DNA of 64,000 nucleotides, taken from assembly GCF_003121405.1 (NCBI RefSeq), contig NZ_QBUY01000027.1, forward strand, positions 1-64,000, read 5' to 3'. Position 1 is the stretch's first letter; the number at the start of each line of letters is the position of its first letter. The translations under genes and the position numbers were made by a program. Of the stretch, positions 24,954-33,417 are shown one piece after another. The stretch is from Paraburkholderia sp. C35. Its GTDB lineage: Bacteria > Pseudomonadota > Gammaproteobacteria > Burkholderiales > Burkholderiaceae. Under the pieces are notes generated by a model, which worked only from the letters and a program-made list of their open reading frames with translations, was not told where the DNA came from and searched no databases.

Positions 24954-25489
24954 TACTTTCTCTCCCATTTCTTGCGACCGATAAGACTCTGCGACAACAG
25001 CACCGCGACCTGTTCGCCCGCCTCGAAGGCCGCGTCGAACCCCGCGCTGACGATCTCGCCGACCTGATCCGGATCGTCCGCGCGCAACACCGTGATGCCC
25101 ATCAACTCGAGCGCAGCCTGGGTCTGCTTGCCCATCGGGCCTTGCCACGGATTGAACTCCGCATACTCGCCGCGCATCGTGACGAGGGTGAAGAACGGGA
25201 ACCGGCAGCTTTGCAGCAGCGAAAACATGTTCACGCAGTTGCCCACGCCGCTGCTCTGCATCAGCAGAACGGCGCGCTGACCGCCCAACCAGGCGCCGCT
25301 CGTGACGCCGACACCCTCTTCCTCCGTGGTCAGCACCACATCCTCAATCTCGGGATCGGCGATCACGCTGCGAATCACGTGCGAATGGCCCGCGTCCGGC
25401 ACATACGCGACCTGTTTGACTCCGCCCTCTTTCAACACGTCGAAAATGGCCTGCTGCCAGGCGGGCGCCTGCACTGCTGACGTACTCAT
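24953..25489 (-). CDS. TPP-dependent 2-oxoacid decarboxylase, PYR subunit
   Basis: About 178 residues from ATG 25489 (MSTSAVQAPAWQQAIFDVLK). It is the pyrimidine-binding half: VAYVPDAGHSHVIRSVIADP, then VLTTEEEGVGVTSGAWLGGQ with the activating glutamate near residue 57, and QSSGVGNCVNMFSLL. This matches ComD-type subunits of sulfopyruvate decarboxylase and the N-terminal half of phosphonopyruvate decarboxylase. Together with its partner it decarboxylates a small acidic 2-oxo acid to an aldehyde. The acid could be sulfopyruvate, phosphonopyruvate or a related compound; the sequence alone does not decide. Confidence 0.88.
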   Translation of the reverse strand: MSTSAVQAPAWQQAIFDVLKEGGVKQVAYVPDAGHSHVIRSVIADPEIEDVVLTTEEEGVGVTSGAWLGGQRAVLLMQSSGVGNCVNMFSLLQSCRFPFFTLVTMRGEYAEFNPWQGPMGKQTQAALELMGITVLRADDPDQVGEIVSAGFDAAFEAGEQVAVLLSQSLIGRKKWERK

Positions 25490-25518
25490 GAATCCGCCTC
25501 CAGGAAAAGAAACTATCG

Positions 25519-25579
25519 ATGCAGGAATCATAGTTTGCTATGTGACAAGCGTAGAAATAGAATTATTTGATTCCTGCAT
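25519..25579. promoter_or_regulatory. Perfect 12-bp inverted repeat in the divergent promoter region
   Basis: ATGCAGGAATCA at 25519-25530 is repeated in inverse at 25568-25579, with a 37-bp spacer that holds a small ATAGTTTGCTAT dyad. It lies between the TPP-decarboxylase operon and the LysR gene starting at 25606. The position fits an operator bound by that LysR protein at two sites across the spacer. Confidence 0.55.
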
Positions 25580-25605
25580 ACGCTTTCGGCATTGGAGAGA
25601 CCGAC

Positions 25606-26553
25606 GTGGATATCAAGCAATTACGGGCGCTGCTCGCCGTCGCCGAGACAGGCAGTGTCACCAGGGCGGCATCGCTGCTGCATATCGTTCAGCCCGCGGT
25701 GTCGCGCCAGCTTCGGCTACTGGAGGAAGACGTCGGCACGCCGCTTTTCTCGCGCGGGCGGTATGGCATGGAGTTGACCGAAGCGGGCGAAATCTTCGTC
25801 GAACACGCGCGGCGCGCGCTCGCGGAACTCGACCGCGCCCGCTCCGAATTGCAGCCGTCAGGCGGCGTGAGCGGCACGGTGACGATGGGCCTTTTGCCCA
25901 GCACGTGCGACCTGTTGGCGAGCGGACTCGTTGCGAATGTCGGAGCGACGTATCCCGCCATCCGCTTGCGCATTTCGATGGGCTATACGGGCCACCTGCA
26001 AAACTGGCTCGAAGTCGGCGAGGTCGATGCGGCATTGCTCTACGATCCGAAGCCCTCGCCAATGCTTCAGGTCAGCCCGCTAGTCGAGGAAAAGCTTTGG
26101 GTAGTCGGTCAACCCGAGGCGGGATTCAGTCCGAATGAGCCCGTCAGTCTTGAGAGCGTCGCGCATCTGCCGATGATTCTTCCTAACGCGCCGCACGGAA
26201 TCCGATCGCTCGTCGAACAAACATGCGCGGGTATTGAAATCAACATGAACATCGCCGCGGAAACGAATGCAATGAGCGTGCAGAAAGGTCTGGTGCTAGG
26301 CGGTATCGGCATCACGATATTGCCGGGCATCGCTATCGCCGATGACATCGCGCAAGGCAACCTGAGCGCGGCGCCACTCATCGACGCGCCGCTTCAGCGC
26401 AAGATCGTGCTGGCACTGCCCAATAACCGGCGCATACCTGTTGCCGTGCGCTGCGTCGTCGATCTGCTCGTCAGCCAGATTACGGACGCCGTGCGCGCTG
26501 GCAGCTGGACAACGGCGCGGCTGCTCACAGACGAAGCGGACAACTCGTCGTGA
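25606..26553 (+). CDS. LysR-type regulator, divergent from the TPP-decarboxylase operon
   Basis: About 315 residues. The GTG at 25606 is the likely start: GGAGAG at 25594-25599 lies 6 bp upstream, and the LysR domain begins at once (DIKQLRALLAVAETGSVTRA, then SLLHIVQPAVSRQLRLLEED). The effector domain follows from about residue 90 (GGVSGTVTMGLLPSTCDLLA). Similar to Cbl/nac-like and NAC-type members. It probably controls the leftward decarboxylase/ALDH/MHS genes and perhaps also the class-V PLP gene downstream. Confidence 0.92.
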   Translation: MDIKQLRALLAVAETGSVTRAASLLHIVQPAVSRQLRLLEEDVGTPLFSRGRYGMELTEAGEIFVEHARRALAELDRARSELQPSGGVSGTVTMGLLPSTCDLLASGLVANVGATYPAIRLRISMGYTGHLQNWLEVGEVDAALLYDPKPSPMLQVSPLVEEKLWVVGQPEAGFSPNEPVSLESVAHLPMILPNAPHGIRSLVEQTCAGIEINMNIAAETNAMSVQKGLVLGGIGITILPGIAIADDIAQGNLSAAPLIDAPLQRKIVLALPNNRRIPVAVRCVVDLLVSQITDAVRAGSWTTARLLTDEADNSS

Positions 26554-26713
26554 ACCGTTCCGATGCCAGCCAGGTACGTCACGCGCAACAGGATCGCCGA
26601 GGCTGAGCGGCCTCACACTCTTCTGGCATCTGACGTATTTTCAGCAGAGCGCTTTCTTGTGCAAACCGCCAGAAAACAGACGTACGTTCTCGACACCAGA
26701 TACAAGTCGAATG

Positions 26714-27991
26714 TCACTCGATAGACGCAAGTTCTTCCGTCACCGCAAGAAAGCGGCTGATATCGCCCGGCGTATGGCAATGCAGCGGCGAAATCCGCAC
26801 AGCGCCTTGCAGGCCAAACGATCTCAACATGCGCCCCGAGTAAAGGCTTGTTCCGATGCGCTCGTACACGATGACACCGCGCTTTTCGTATTCACGCACG
26901 GCGGCAGTCGGCTCGAGACGATCGAACCCGATGCCGGCGATCAGATCGCGTTTCGTCAGATCGTCGTGGTCCCAGAATACCCGCACGCCCTTGATTGCTC
27001 TCAGCCCGCGTTGCGTTTGCGTGCCGTCAAGCAAGGTCGCAAGTAGTGCGCGTTCATGGCTTTCGATACGCTGCATCCCTTGGGCGAACAGCTCGCGGCG
27101 ATCATCCGCATCACTGGTTTGCGCACCGATCCAGGCGACGTAATCGACGATCGCGCTCACCACTGCGAACTGCGCGGGTGCGGGACTGCCGAGTTCCCAC
27201 ACGCCGCTTTCCTTTGCATCGAGGCGGTGATGCGGCAATTGCGCCAACCTGTCCGACAACCACGAGATGCCCGATCCTCGACATCCAAAGAATTTATACG
27301 GCGCGAAATTGATTCCGTCGACGGGCGTTTTGTGCAGGTCGATCGCCGCGTGCGGCGCATGCTGGACGGCATCGACGATGATGAAAAGATCGGGCTTCTT
27401 CGCCCGCGCACGCTCCACAATGGCAGCGATATCGAGCTTCGCACCAGAGATATTCGACGCATACATTACGCTTAACAGCGCAGTGTCCTGGTCGACGAGC
27501 GACACGATCGCGTCGACATCCACGCCACCTGTTTCCGGATTGCTCGGTGCGATGCGCAACGCTTTTCCAGTGCGTTCGCAATAGAGCTTCATCGCATCGA
27601 ATGAGGACGGATGCTCGAGTATCGTCGTGACAGCGTTCGTGCCGGGTACGTTTTCCATCACGGCGCGCACCATCTCGAACATCGCGGCCGACGCGGTCAG
27701 CGACGGATAGATACTGCCACCTTCTGCATTGAAAATGCGCCGGATATCGTCTTCACCACGCGCCTGAACATCTTGCAGATAACATGCCCGTTCATGAATG
27801 CGCTCCGGGCAGTCTGGCAGTGCGTCGACGTATGCGAATGCTTCCAGCGCCGCCTTGAGCCGGAACGATCCGCCCGCGTTGTCGAAAAAGAGCCGCTCGC
27901 GCCCGTCGATGTCGCTATCGACATAATGAAAACGGCTCTTGATCTCCTGCATAAGAGACTCAGGAAAGAACTGCCCCTGGTTGCTGCTCAT
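26714..27991 (-). CDS. Class-V PLP enzyme (cysteine desulfurase-like)
   Basis: About 425 residues of fold-type I class V. ATG 27991 is preceded by GAGGAG at good distance; the longer frame upstream is not family sequence. The Schiff-base lysine is K233 in INFAPYKFFGCRGSG, and VDAVQHAPH (D207, H211) binds the cofactor ring. The N-terminal FFDNAGGSFRLKAALEAF is typical of the NifS/SufS/kynureninase group. The conserved cysteine loop of true desulfurases is not evident, so an Fe-S role is doubtful. Beside a GltP-type symporter it may cleave or transaminate an imported amino acid. Substrate unknown. Confidence 0.85.
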   Translation of the reverse strand: MSSNQGQFFPESLMQEIKSRFHYVDSDIDGRERLFFDNAGGSFRLKAALEAFAYVDALPDCPERIHERACYLQDVQARGEDDIRRIFNAEGGSIYPSLTASAAMFEMVRAVMENVPGTNAVTTILEHPSSFDAMKLYCERTGKALRIAPSNPETGGVDVDAIVSLVDQDTALLSVMYASNISGAKLDIAAIVERARAKKPDLFIIVDAVQHAPHAAIDLHKTPVDGINFAPYKFFGCRGSGISWLSDRLAQLPHHRLDAKESGVWELGSPAPAQFAVVSAIVDYVAWIGAQTSDADDRRELFAQGMQRIESHERALLATLLDGTQTQRGLRAIKGVRVFWDHDDLTKRDLIAGIGFDRLEPTAAVREYEKRGVIVYERIGTSLYSGRMLRSFGLQGAVRISPLHCHTPGDISRFLAVTEELASIE

Positions 27992-28025
27992 CTGTAGCTC
28001 CTCGATATGATGCTTTTCTCTGCGC

Positions 28026-29348
28026 TCAGGCGTCGAGCGACGCGAGATACGCCTTGCCCTTTTCTTCGTCGTACTGCCCTTCCCACTTTGCGATGACGAG
28101 CGGCGCCAGTGCATTGCCCACGACATTCAACGCGGTGCGTCCCATATCCATGATCCGGTCCACGCCTGCGATGAAAGCGAGCCCTTCGAGCGGCAGTCCA
28201 GCGCTGGCGAGGGTGGTCAACAGGATCACGAACATGAAGCCCGGTACACCGGCAGCGCCTTTCGATGTCACGACCATGGTCAGGATCAGGACGATCTGTT
28301 CCTGGACACCGAGATGCACGCCGTACAACTGCGCGACGAACAGCGTGCCGATACCGAGATAGATGGATGCGCCGTCCAGGTTAAAGGTGTAACCAGTCGG
28401 CACGACAAAGGTCGTGATGCTCTTGGGCACGCCGAAGTCTTCCATTTTCTTCATCAGCTGCGGCAGCACGGTGGCCGAACTGCACGTCGAAAACGCAATG
28501 ATCAGTTCATCCTTGATGACCTTGAGCAGCGTAAAGATCCTGAAGCCGAACAGGCGAGCGGTGACGCCGAGCACGAAGACAGCAAACAGAACAATGGCGA
28601 GATACGTGACGGCGACCAGCTTGACCAATGGCAGCAGCGAACCGAAGCCGAAGTTCGCGACGGTCACCGCGATCAGCGCACATACGCCAAATGGTGCGTA
28701 GCGCATCACCATGCCGGTGACCTTGAACATCGCGTCACCGATGCCCTTCAACGTGGCGAGCAAGGGCTTTCGGTATTCCGCTGGCACGGACTGCAAGCCG
28801 AGCCCGAACAGCACCGAGAAGAAAATGACTGGCAACAGATCGCCTCGCCCCATCGACGCGATGATGTTGTCGGGGATGATATTCAGCAGCAAGGACATGA
28901 AACCATGATGGCCTTGCGTCTGCGTGGCTTGCTGGAGATGCGAGATGTCGGTGTGGCCGAGTTGCGACATGTCGGTGCCGACGCCTGGCTGCAGCACATT
29001 GCCGAGCACGAGCCCCAGCACGATCGCAATCGTCGTAACGACTTCGAAGTACACCAGCGTCTTCAGGCCGATGCGCCCCAACGAGCGGCCATCTCCCACG
29101 CCTGCAATGCCCGCCACCATGCTGGTGAATACGATTGGCACGACGACCATCTTGATAAGCCGGATAAAGATGTCGCCGGCAGGCTGCAAAAAGCCGGTGA
29201 TGACGGAATCGCGCATTTGAGGAAAGCGGTTCAGCACGACGCCGACTGCAATCCCGACCACCAGGCCGATCAGTATCTGCCAGGCAAGTCCAATGCGCGG
29301 CTTGCGCTCAGTGTGTTCGGCAGACGATGTTTCGATCACGGATTCCAT
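28026..29348 (-). CDS. gltP: GltP/DctA-type dicarboxylate or acidic amino-acid:cation symporter
   Basis: About 440 residues of the DAACS family in the inner membrane. Marks are LIKMVVVPIVFTSMVAGIAG, the serine-rich re-entrant loop FSTCSSATVLPQLMKKM, VPTGYTFNLDGASIYLGIGT with the NLDG motif, and GAAGVPGFMFVILL. The start is ATG 29348 with GGAGA 5 bp upstream; a longer frame exists but is not family sequence. GltP is a best guess; succinate-type DctA relatives cannot be excluded. It precedes the class-V PLP gene by 34 bp and should import its substrate, with the divergent LysR at 29542 as likely regulator. Confidence 0.88.
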   Translation of the reverse strand: MESVIETSSAEHTERKPRIGLAWQILIGLVVGIAVGVVLNRFPQMRDSVITGFLQPAGDIFIRLIKMVVVPIVFTSMVAGIAGVGDGRSLGRIGLKTLVYFEVVTTIAIVLGLVLGNVLQPGVGTDMSQLGHTDISHLQQATQTQGHHGFMSLLLNIIPDNIIASMGRGDLLPVIFFSVLFGLGLQSVPAEYRKPLLATLKGIGDAMFKVTGMVMRYAPFGVCALIAVTVANFGFGSLLPLVKLVAVTYLAIVLFAVFVLGVTARLFGFRIFTLLKVIKDELIIAFSTCSSATVLPQLMKKMEDFGVPKSITTFVVPTGYTFNLDGASIYLGIGTLFVAQLYGVHLGVQEQIVLILTMVVTSKGAAGVPGFMFVILLTTLASAGLPLEGLAFIAGVDRIMDMGRTALNVVGNALAPLVIAKWEGQYDEEKGKAYLASLDA

Positions 29349-29485
29349 GCATTCTCCAGACGGACCGATTGATATGGATAACGCGGGAAGCGGCGCGCCG
29401 TGTCGTGTACGCGCTCGCTCGAGCCTGCCCGCATGCGCAGTGTTCCAGCCCGATGTCGAAACCATAATCATCCAGAATAAACAGA

Positions 29486-29521
29486 AAAAGCGATTTTTTT
29501 CTATGCGAAAATATCGCTTTT
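29486..29521. promoter_or_regulatory. Inverted repeat upstream of a LysR gene
   Basis: AAAAGCGAT at 29486-29494 and ATCGCTTTT at 29513-29521 form a perfect 9-bp inverted repeat with an 18-bp AT-rich spacer, directly before the LysR gene at 29542 and in the region it shares with the symporter gene. It is a good candidate for the LysR binding site controlling both. Confidence 0.5.
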
Positions 29522-29541
29522 AGTCATGTAACGACGATGCG

Positions 29542-30471
29542 ATGCTGACCTTCAAGCAGATCGAAGCCCTGTACTGGATCGTGCAACTGGGATCGTTCGA
29601 GGCCGCGGCGACGCGTCTGAATACGCCCCAGTCGGCGGTGTCCAAGCGTGTGCAGGAACTGGAGCGGGCTTTCGACCTCGTGGTTTTCGCCCGCGCCCGT
29701 CGCAGCGCCCGCCTGACCGGGAAAGGCGCTGAATTGTTCGAGTACGCGAAAGAGTTGCTGGAGCGGCGTGATCAGATCGTCGAGCGCATCATTTCGAAGG
29801 AAGCGCTCGTCAAGCAGATACGGATCGGCGTGACGGAACTCACGGCGCTGACGTGGCTGCCCCGCCTCGTGGCTGCGATTCAGGCCGAGTATCCGAAAGT
29901 GAAGGTGGAAGCCGAGGTGGAACTGAATGCGACGCTGCGTGAGAGGCTCGCGGCCGATACGGTCGATGTCATCATCGTGCCGCAGACGCAGGCCACCGAG
30001 CCGTTCGCGGCCACACCCGTCGGCCATGTCGACAACGCGTGGATGTGTGCAGCCAGTCTCGCCCCGCGCAAGACCGCCATTCCGATTACCGAGATCGCGA
30101 AATATCCACTGATTCTGCAAGGTGGCTTATCCGGCACCGGCTACGTGTATAGCCGATTTTTGCAGGATCACGGCGTCAGCCTTCAGAAAGTACTGGCAAG
30201 CAATAGCCTCATTGCGCAGATCGGGCTGACGTTGTCGGGGCTCGGCGTCAGCTATCTGCCCAAAGCTTGTCTGCACCATATGCTCGAACGACGCGCACTC
30301 ATGGTGGTGCCGACAAGGCCCGCATTGCCGCCGGTGACATACGTCGCGATGCATCGAGCAGACCAGTCGCATTCGTTGAACGCGGCCATCGCGAGACTGG
30401 CCGCGCAAACGTGTGATTTCAGTTCGAACCTGCTCGATCCGGGGTTGCCGCAACTGCAGCCTGCGCAATAG
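29542..30471 (+). CDS. LysR-type regulator, divergent from the GltP/class-V PLP operon
   Basis: A 309-residue LysR protein: MLTFKQIEALYWIVQLGSFE begins the wHTH, with RLNTPQSAVSKRVQELERAF as recognition region, and the effector domain starts near QIRIGVTELTALTWLPRLVA. Its HTH is of the type found in regulators of amino-acid or aromatic degradation. It is divergent from the symporter gene across 193 bp and most likely regulates it. Confidence 0.92.
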   Translation: MLTFKQIEALYWIVQLGSFEAAATRLNTPQSAVSKRVQELERAFDLVVFARARRSARLTGKGAELFEYAKELLERRDQIVERIISKEALVKQIRIGVTELTALTWLPRLVAAIQAEYPKVKVEAEVELNATLRERLAADTVDVIIVPQTQATEPFAATPVGHVDNAWMCAASLAPRKTAIPITEIAKYPLILQGGLSGTGYVYSRFLQDHGVSLQKVLASNSLIAQIGLTLSGLGVSYLPKACLHHMLERRALMVVPTRPALPPVTYVAMHRADQSHSLNAAIARLAAQTCDFSSNLLDPGLPQLQPAQ

Positions 30472-30891
30472 TGATTGCACCAAATCACGGAGCATCGAGC
30501 TTCATCCGACTGTGGTCGATTGTTATGTCATCTCGCCGCACTCGCCCTCCCCGGCATCGTCGGCTACGCCCGTTGATCGGCCAAAGCCGACGATCGCCGA
30601 TCAGCCGTTGTGCGGCGGCTGAAGGTTGCTTCACTGACATTCGCAAGCCCGTGCCGACGAATGTCTCCTCTCTCTATCGACGAAGTCTTCACGACCCGTT
30701 GCGGCCAGTCGACTCGTCATAGTACCAATGGCAGCTGGTCGACCATATCCGTCTCGATTGATCATGTTGGATTGTTCGGAGATATCAGTCGGGGCAGCTT
30801 ATCCTTCATGAGCGGACGTTCGTGGAGATTTAGTGAACGTCCGAACCTGGCCAAACCCACTCCGCTTGACTCACTCGTCGCCATAAGTCAA
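30472..30891. other. Intergenic stretch with degenerate dyads
   Basis: 420 bp between convergent genes without a credible frame. It contains a perfect 9-bp inverted repeat, CGGACGTTC at 30813-30821 and GAACGTCCG at 30835-30843, and words such as CCGACGAATGTC that recur in other intergenic stretches of this window. No T-run follows the dyad on either strand. It reads as decayed intergenic sequence. Confidence 0.4.
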
Positions 30892-32196
30892 TCAGGCAGC
30901 CATGCCGTCAGTGTCTTCGAATGGAAATCGCAAGACTATCGCATCATCACGTTCAGGACCCGTGGTAACTATTGACACTGCAACGCCGACGTCCTGCTGA
31001 ATCGCCTCGATCAGCGCCGTGGCCTGGCGCGGCAACTCTCCATAAGAGCGGACGCCCCGCGTTGGGCCTTCCCAACCGTCAAAGCGTTTGAGAACCGGCT
31101 GCAAGCGCTGCTGCTCGGCGTTAGTTGACGGCATGTAGTCGATGCGTCGCCCATCGAGTTCGTAGCCTACACACAGGTAGACCGAATCCAGGCCATCAAG
31201 GACGTCCAGCTTGGATAGCGCCAGGCGATCGATGCCCGCGACTTTGCAACTCTCGCGCAATTGCACCGTGTCCAGCCAGCCGCAGCGACGTGGACGGCCC
31301 GTGTTGACGCCATACTCGGCGCCGCGTTGCCGGAGCACATCGCCGACTGCGCCGCCCACTTCGGACGTGAAAGGCCCTTCGCCGACACGCGTTGCATAGA
31401 CCTTGCTGACACCAAGTACCTGCCCGATGCGCGACGGCGCGATGCCGGTGCCGCTGGCCGCGCCGGCGGCGACCGTGGTCGACGACGTCACATACGGATA
31501 GCTGCCCCAGTCCACGTCGAGCATCACGGCTTGCGAGCCTTCGAACACCGTGCGCTTGCCCGATGCATGGGCGCGGTCTAGCTGTTCCCACACGCGCCCT
31601 ACGAACGGCAGGATTCTCGGCGCCACGGCGAGCAGGTCGTTCAACATCGTGTCTCGCGGGAAAGACTCCAAACCGAGGCCGCGGAACCACGCGTTATGGT
31701 GCGCGAGCAGCCCATCGAGCTTTTGCGCAAGCAGTTCCGGTTCAGCAAGGTCACAGACCCGCAACGCTCGGCGTCCAACCTTGTCTTCGTAGGCCGGACC
31801 GATGCCGCGTAGCGTGGTGCCGATCGGCTCTGCGCGCAAGCGTTCCTGCGCGGCGTCGATCGCGCGATGGACGGGGAGAACCAGCGTGGCCGTCTCGGCA
31901 ATCTGCAGCACGTCCGGCGTGACGCGAATGCCAAGCGCAGCCACACGATCGATCTCCGCCAGCAGCGCTTCGGGATCAAGCGCGACGCCGTTGCCGATCA
32001 GACCGCGCTTGCCGCGCACGACTCCGCTGGGAAGCAGCGCCAGCTTGTAGGTCTGACCGTTCACCACAAGCGTGTGGCCGGCGTTGTGGCCACCGTTGTA
32101 GCGGACCACGATGTCCGCATTCTCGGCAAGCCAGTCCACGATCCGGCCCTTTCCTTCATCGCCCCATTGCGCGCCAACGACAACGACATTCGACAT
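30892..32196 (-). CDS. purA: Adenylosuccinate synthetase (probable extra copy)
   Basis: A 434-residue PurA: it makes adenylosuccinate from IMP, aspartate and GTP in AMP synthesis. The N-terminal P-loop VVVVGAQWGDEGKGRIVDWL with catalytic Asp13, NGGHNAGHT with His41, and GIGPAYEDKVGRRALRV are intact; the GTP/aspartate loop VNTGRPRRCGW is present. Length is normal. Housekeeping purA in Burkholderia normally sits beside hisZ, hfq and hflKC, which are absent here, so this looks like a second, regulated copy. A GcvA-like LysR gene is divergent from it. Confidence 0.93.
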   Translation of the reverse strand: MSNVVVVGAQWGDEGKGRIVDWLAENADIVVRYNGGHNAGHTLVVNGQTYKLALLPSGVVRGKRGLIGNGVALDPEALLAEIDRVAALGIRVTPDVLQIAETATLVLPVHRAIDAAQERLRAEPIGTTLRGIGPAYEDKVGRRALRVCDLAEPELLAQKLDGLLAHHNAWFRGLGLESFPRDTMLNDLLAVAPRILPFVGRVWEQLDRAHASGKRTVFEGSQAVMLDVDWGSYPYVTSSTTVAAGAASGTGIAPSRIGQVLGVSKVYATRVGEGPFTSEVGGAVGDVLRQRGAEYGVNTGRPRRCGWLDTVQLRESCKVAGIDRLALSKLDVLDGLDSVYLCVGYELDGRRIDYMPSTNAEQQRLQPVLKRFDGWEGPTRGVRSYGELPRQATALIEAIQQDVGVAVSIVTTGPERDDAIVLRFPFEDTDGMAA

Positions 32197-32340
32197 ACAG
32201 TAGCTTTCCTTGTGACTTAATCAAACAGATTCGAAATACGATCTATCCCCATGCGGCTCAATATAGGCGTGCGATGCCGTCACGAAAATCGATATAAAAT
32301 CATCGATACTGTCAGAAAAAATCACATAGGGATTGCCCAC

Positions 32341-33243
32341 ATGCCTCGCCGTCTTCCGCCGTTGAACGCGCTACGCGTATTCGAAGCCGCCGCGAGGCTG
32401 GAAAGCTTCTCGGCCGCAGCCGACGAGCTTTGCGTCACGCACGGGGCGGTTAGCCGTCAGGTGGGCCAACTGGAAGCCTGGCTTGGACACAATCTGTTCG
32501 AGCGCCGCGGCCGAAGAGTTGTCCTGACCGCTCGAGGGCGCAATTACTTGTCGGAGATATCGGCAGCGCTTGACCGCATCGCGCTGGCCACCAACGAACA
32601 GCTCCGGGTCACGCAACAGCAAATCATCAGGGTCAATGCGCCGACGACATTCGCATTGCGATGGCTATTGCCACGGCTTTCCAACTTCCAGCTAACCTAT
32701 CCAGCGGTGGAAGTGCGGTTGACGACTTCGGACGAACCGATCGAACGGCTCCACGACGAATTCGACGTAGCGATTCGCGGCAGTGAGCAGAAATCGGCGG
32801 GGTACGTAGTCAACGAGTTTCTGGTGGAAGTCCGGCTGCCGGTGTGCTCGCCCAAGGTGCTGGAATCGCATCCCATTCGCCAGCTCTCGGACCTGGCACA
32901 TCACACCCTGCTGCACACTGCGACCTATCCCGGCCTCTGGGCCGAATGGCTGGCGGCCTGCGGTAACCCTCGGCTTGCTGAAAGCAATTCGCTGCAGCTT
33001 GACCACTTTTATTTGACCTTGCAGGCCGCCATTGATGGTCTGGGTATCGCGATGGGCCCAACCGCGTTGGTAGCGCTCGATGTCAAGGAGGGACGTCTCG
33101 TGTTTCCGTTCGACGGGCCGACCCTGCCAGCATGGCGCTACTGTAGCTACGTCCACAATGCACGCCTTGACGATCCCGCCGTCAATGCATTTCTGACGTG
33201 GTTGCGCGAACTGGGGAATCGTTTCTCACGCAATGTTGGGTGA
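32341..33243 (+). CDS. LysR-type regulator, GcvA-like, divergent from purA
   Basis: About 300 residues. ATG 32341 is chosen because the GcvA-type N-terminus starts there (MPRRLPPLNALRVFEAAARL, ESFSAAADELCVTHGAVSRQ). The effector domain begins near QQQIIRVNAPTTFALRWLLP and ends as is usual for the group. The shared region with purA (32197-32340) has closely spaced ATCGAT words, possible binding sites. It probably controls purA; the effector might be glycine- or purine-related, by analogy with GcvA (inference). Confidence 0.92.
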   Translation: MPRRLPPLNALRVFEAAARLESFSAAADELCVTHGAVSRQVGQLEAWLGHNLFERRGRRVVLTARGRNYLSEISAALDRIALATNEQLRVTQQQIIRVNAPTTFALRWLLPRLSNFQLTYPAVEVRLTTSDEPIERLHDEFDVAIRGSEQKSAGYVVNEFLVEVRLPVCSPKVLESHPIRQLSDLAHHTLLHTATYPGLWAEWLAACGNPRLAESNSLQLDHFYLTLQAAIDGLGIAMGPTALVALDVKEGRLVFPFDGPTLPAWRYCSYVHNARLDDPAVNAFLTWLRELGNRFSRNVG

Positions 33244-33386
33244 ATAGAACTGACTTCATAAGTGTCGGCAAGAATTGACAGCGGCATTGATGAAACCACT
33301 TTGAGTGAGTCAAACTTCTTCGAGCGACTTCTCCAGATTGTTGACGGTCCACATGCTCGTATCGAATATCTCAAGATGGCGGGTCG

Positions 33387-33417
33387 CGAAAGATCGTCCC
33401 CTACCCCAACTCGCTCG
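33387..33417. repeat. Diverged 31-bp repeat, copy A
   Basis: A 31-bp stretch containing AGATCGTCCCCTACCCCAAC matches 36101-36131 in direct orientation with 3 mismatches. Similarity fades quickly beyond (a shared TCGCGCC a few bases on). Both copies lie in decayed intergenic DNA flanking the lipocalin-like gene and a pseudogene. Confidence 0.6.

Noticed and set aside
26714..27991. Calling the class-V PLP enzyme an Fe-S cluster cysteine desulfurase
   Set aside because: No isc or suf genes nearby and the mobile cysteine loop is not evident; a catabolic role fits better.
28314..29372. A 352-codon plus-strand frame
   Set aside because: Antisense to the GltP-type symporter; Gln/His/Asp-rich shadow sequence.
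30813..30843. GAACGTCCG dyad as terminator
   Set aside because: The stem is good but no T-run follows on either strand and the neighbouring genes are too far.
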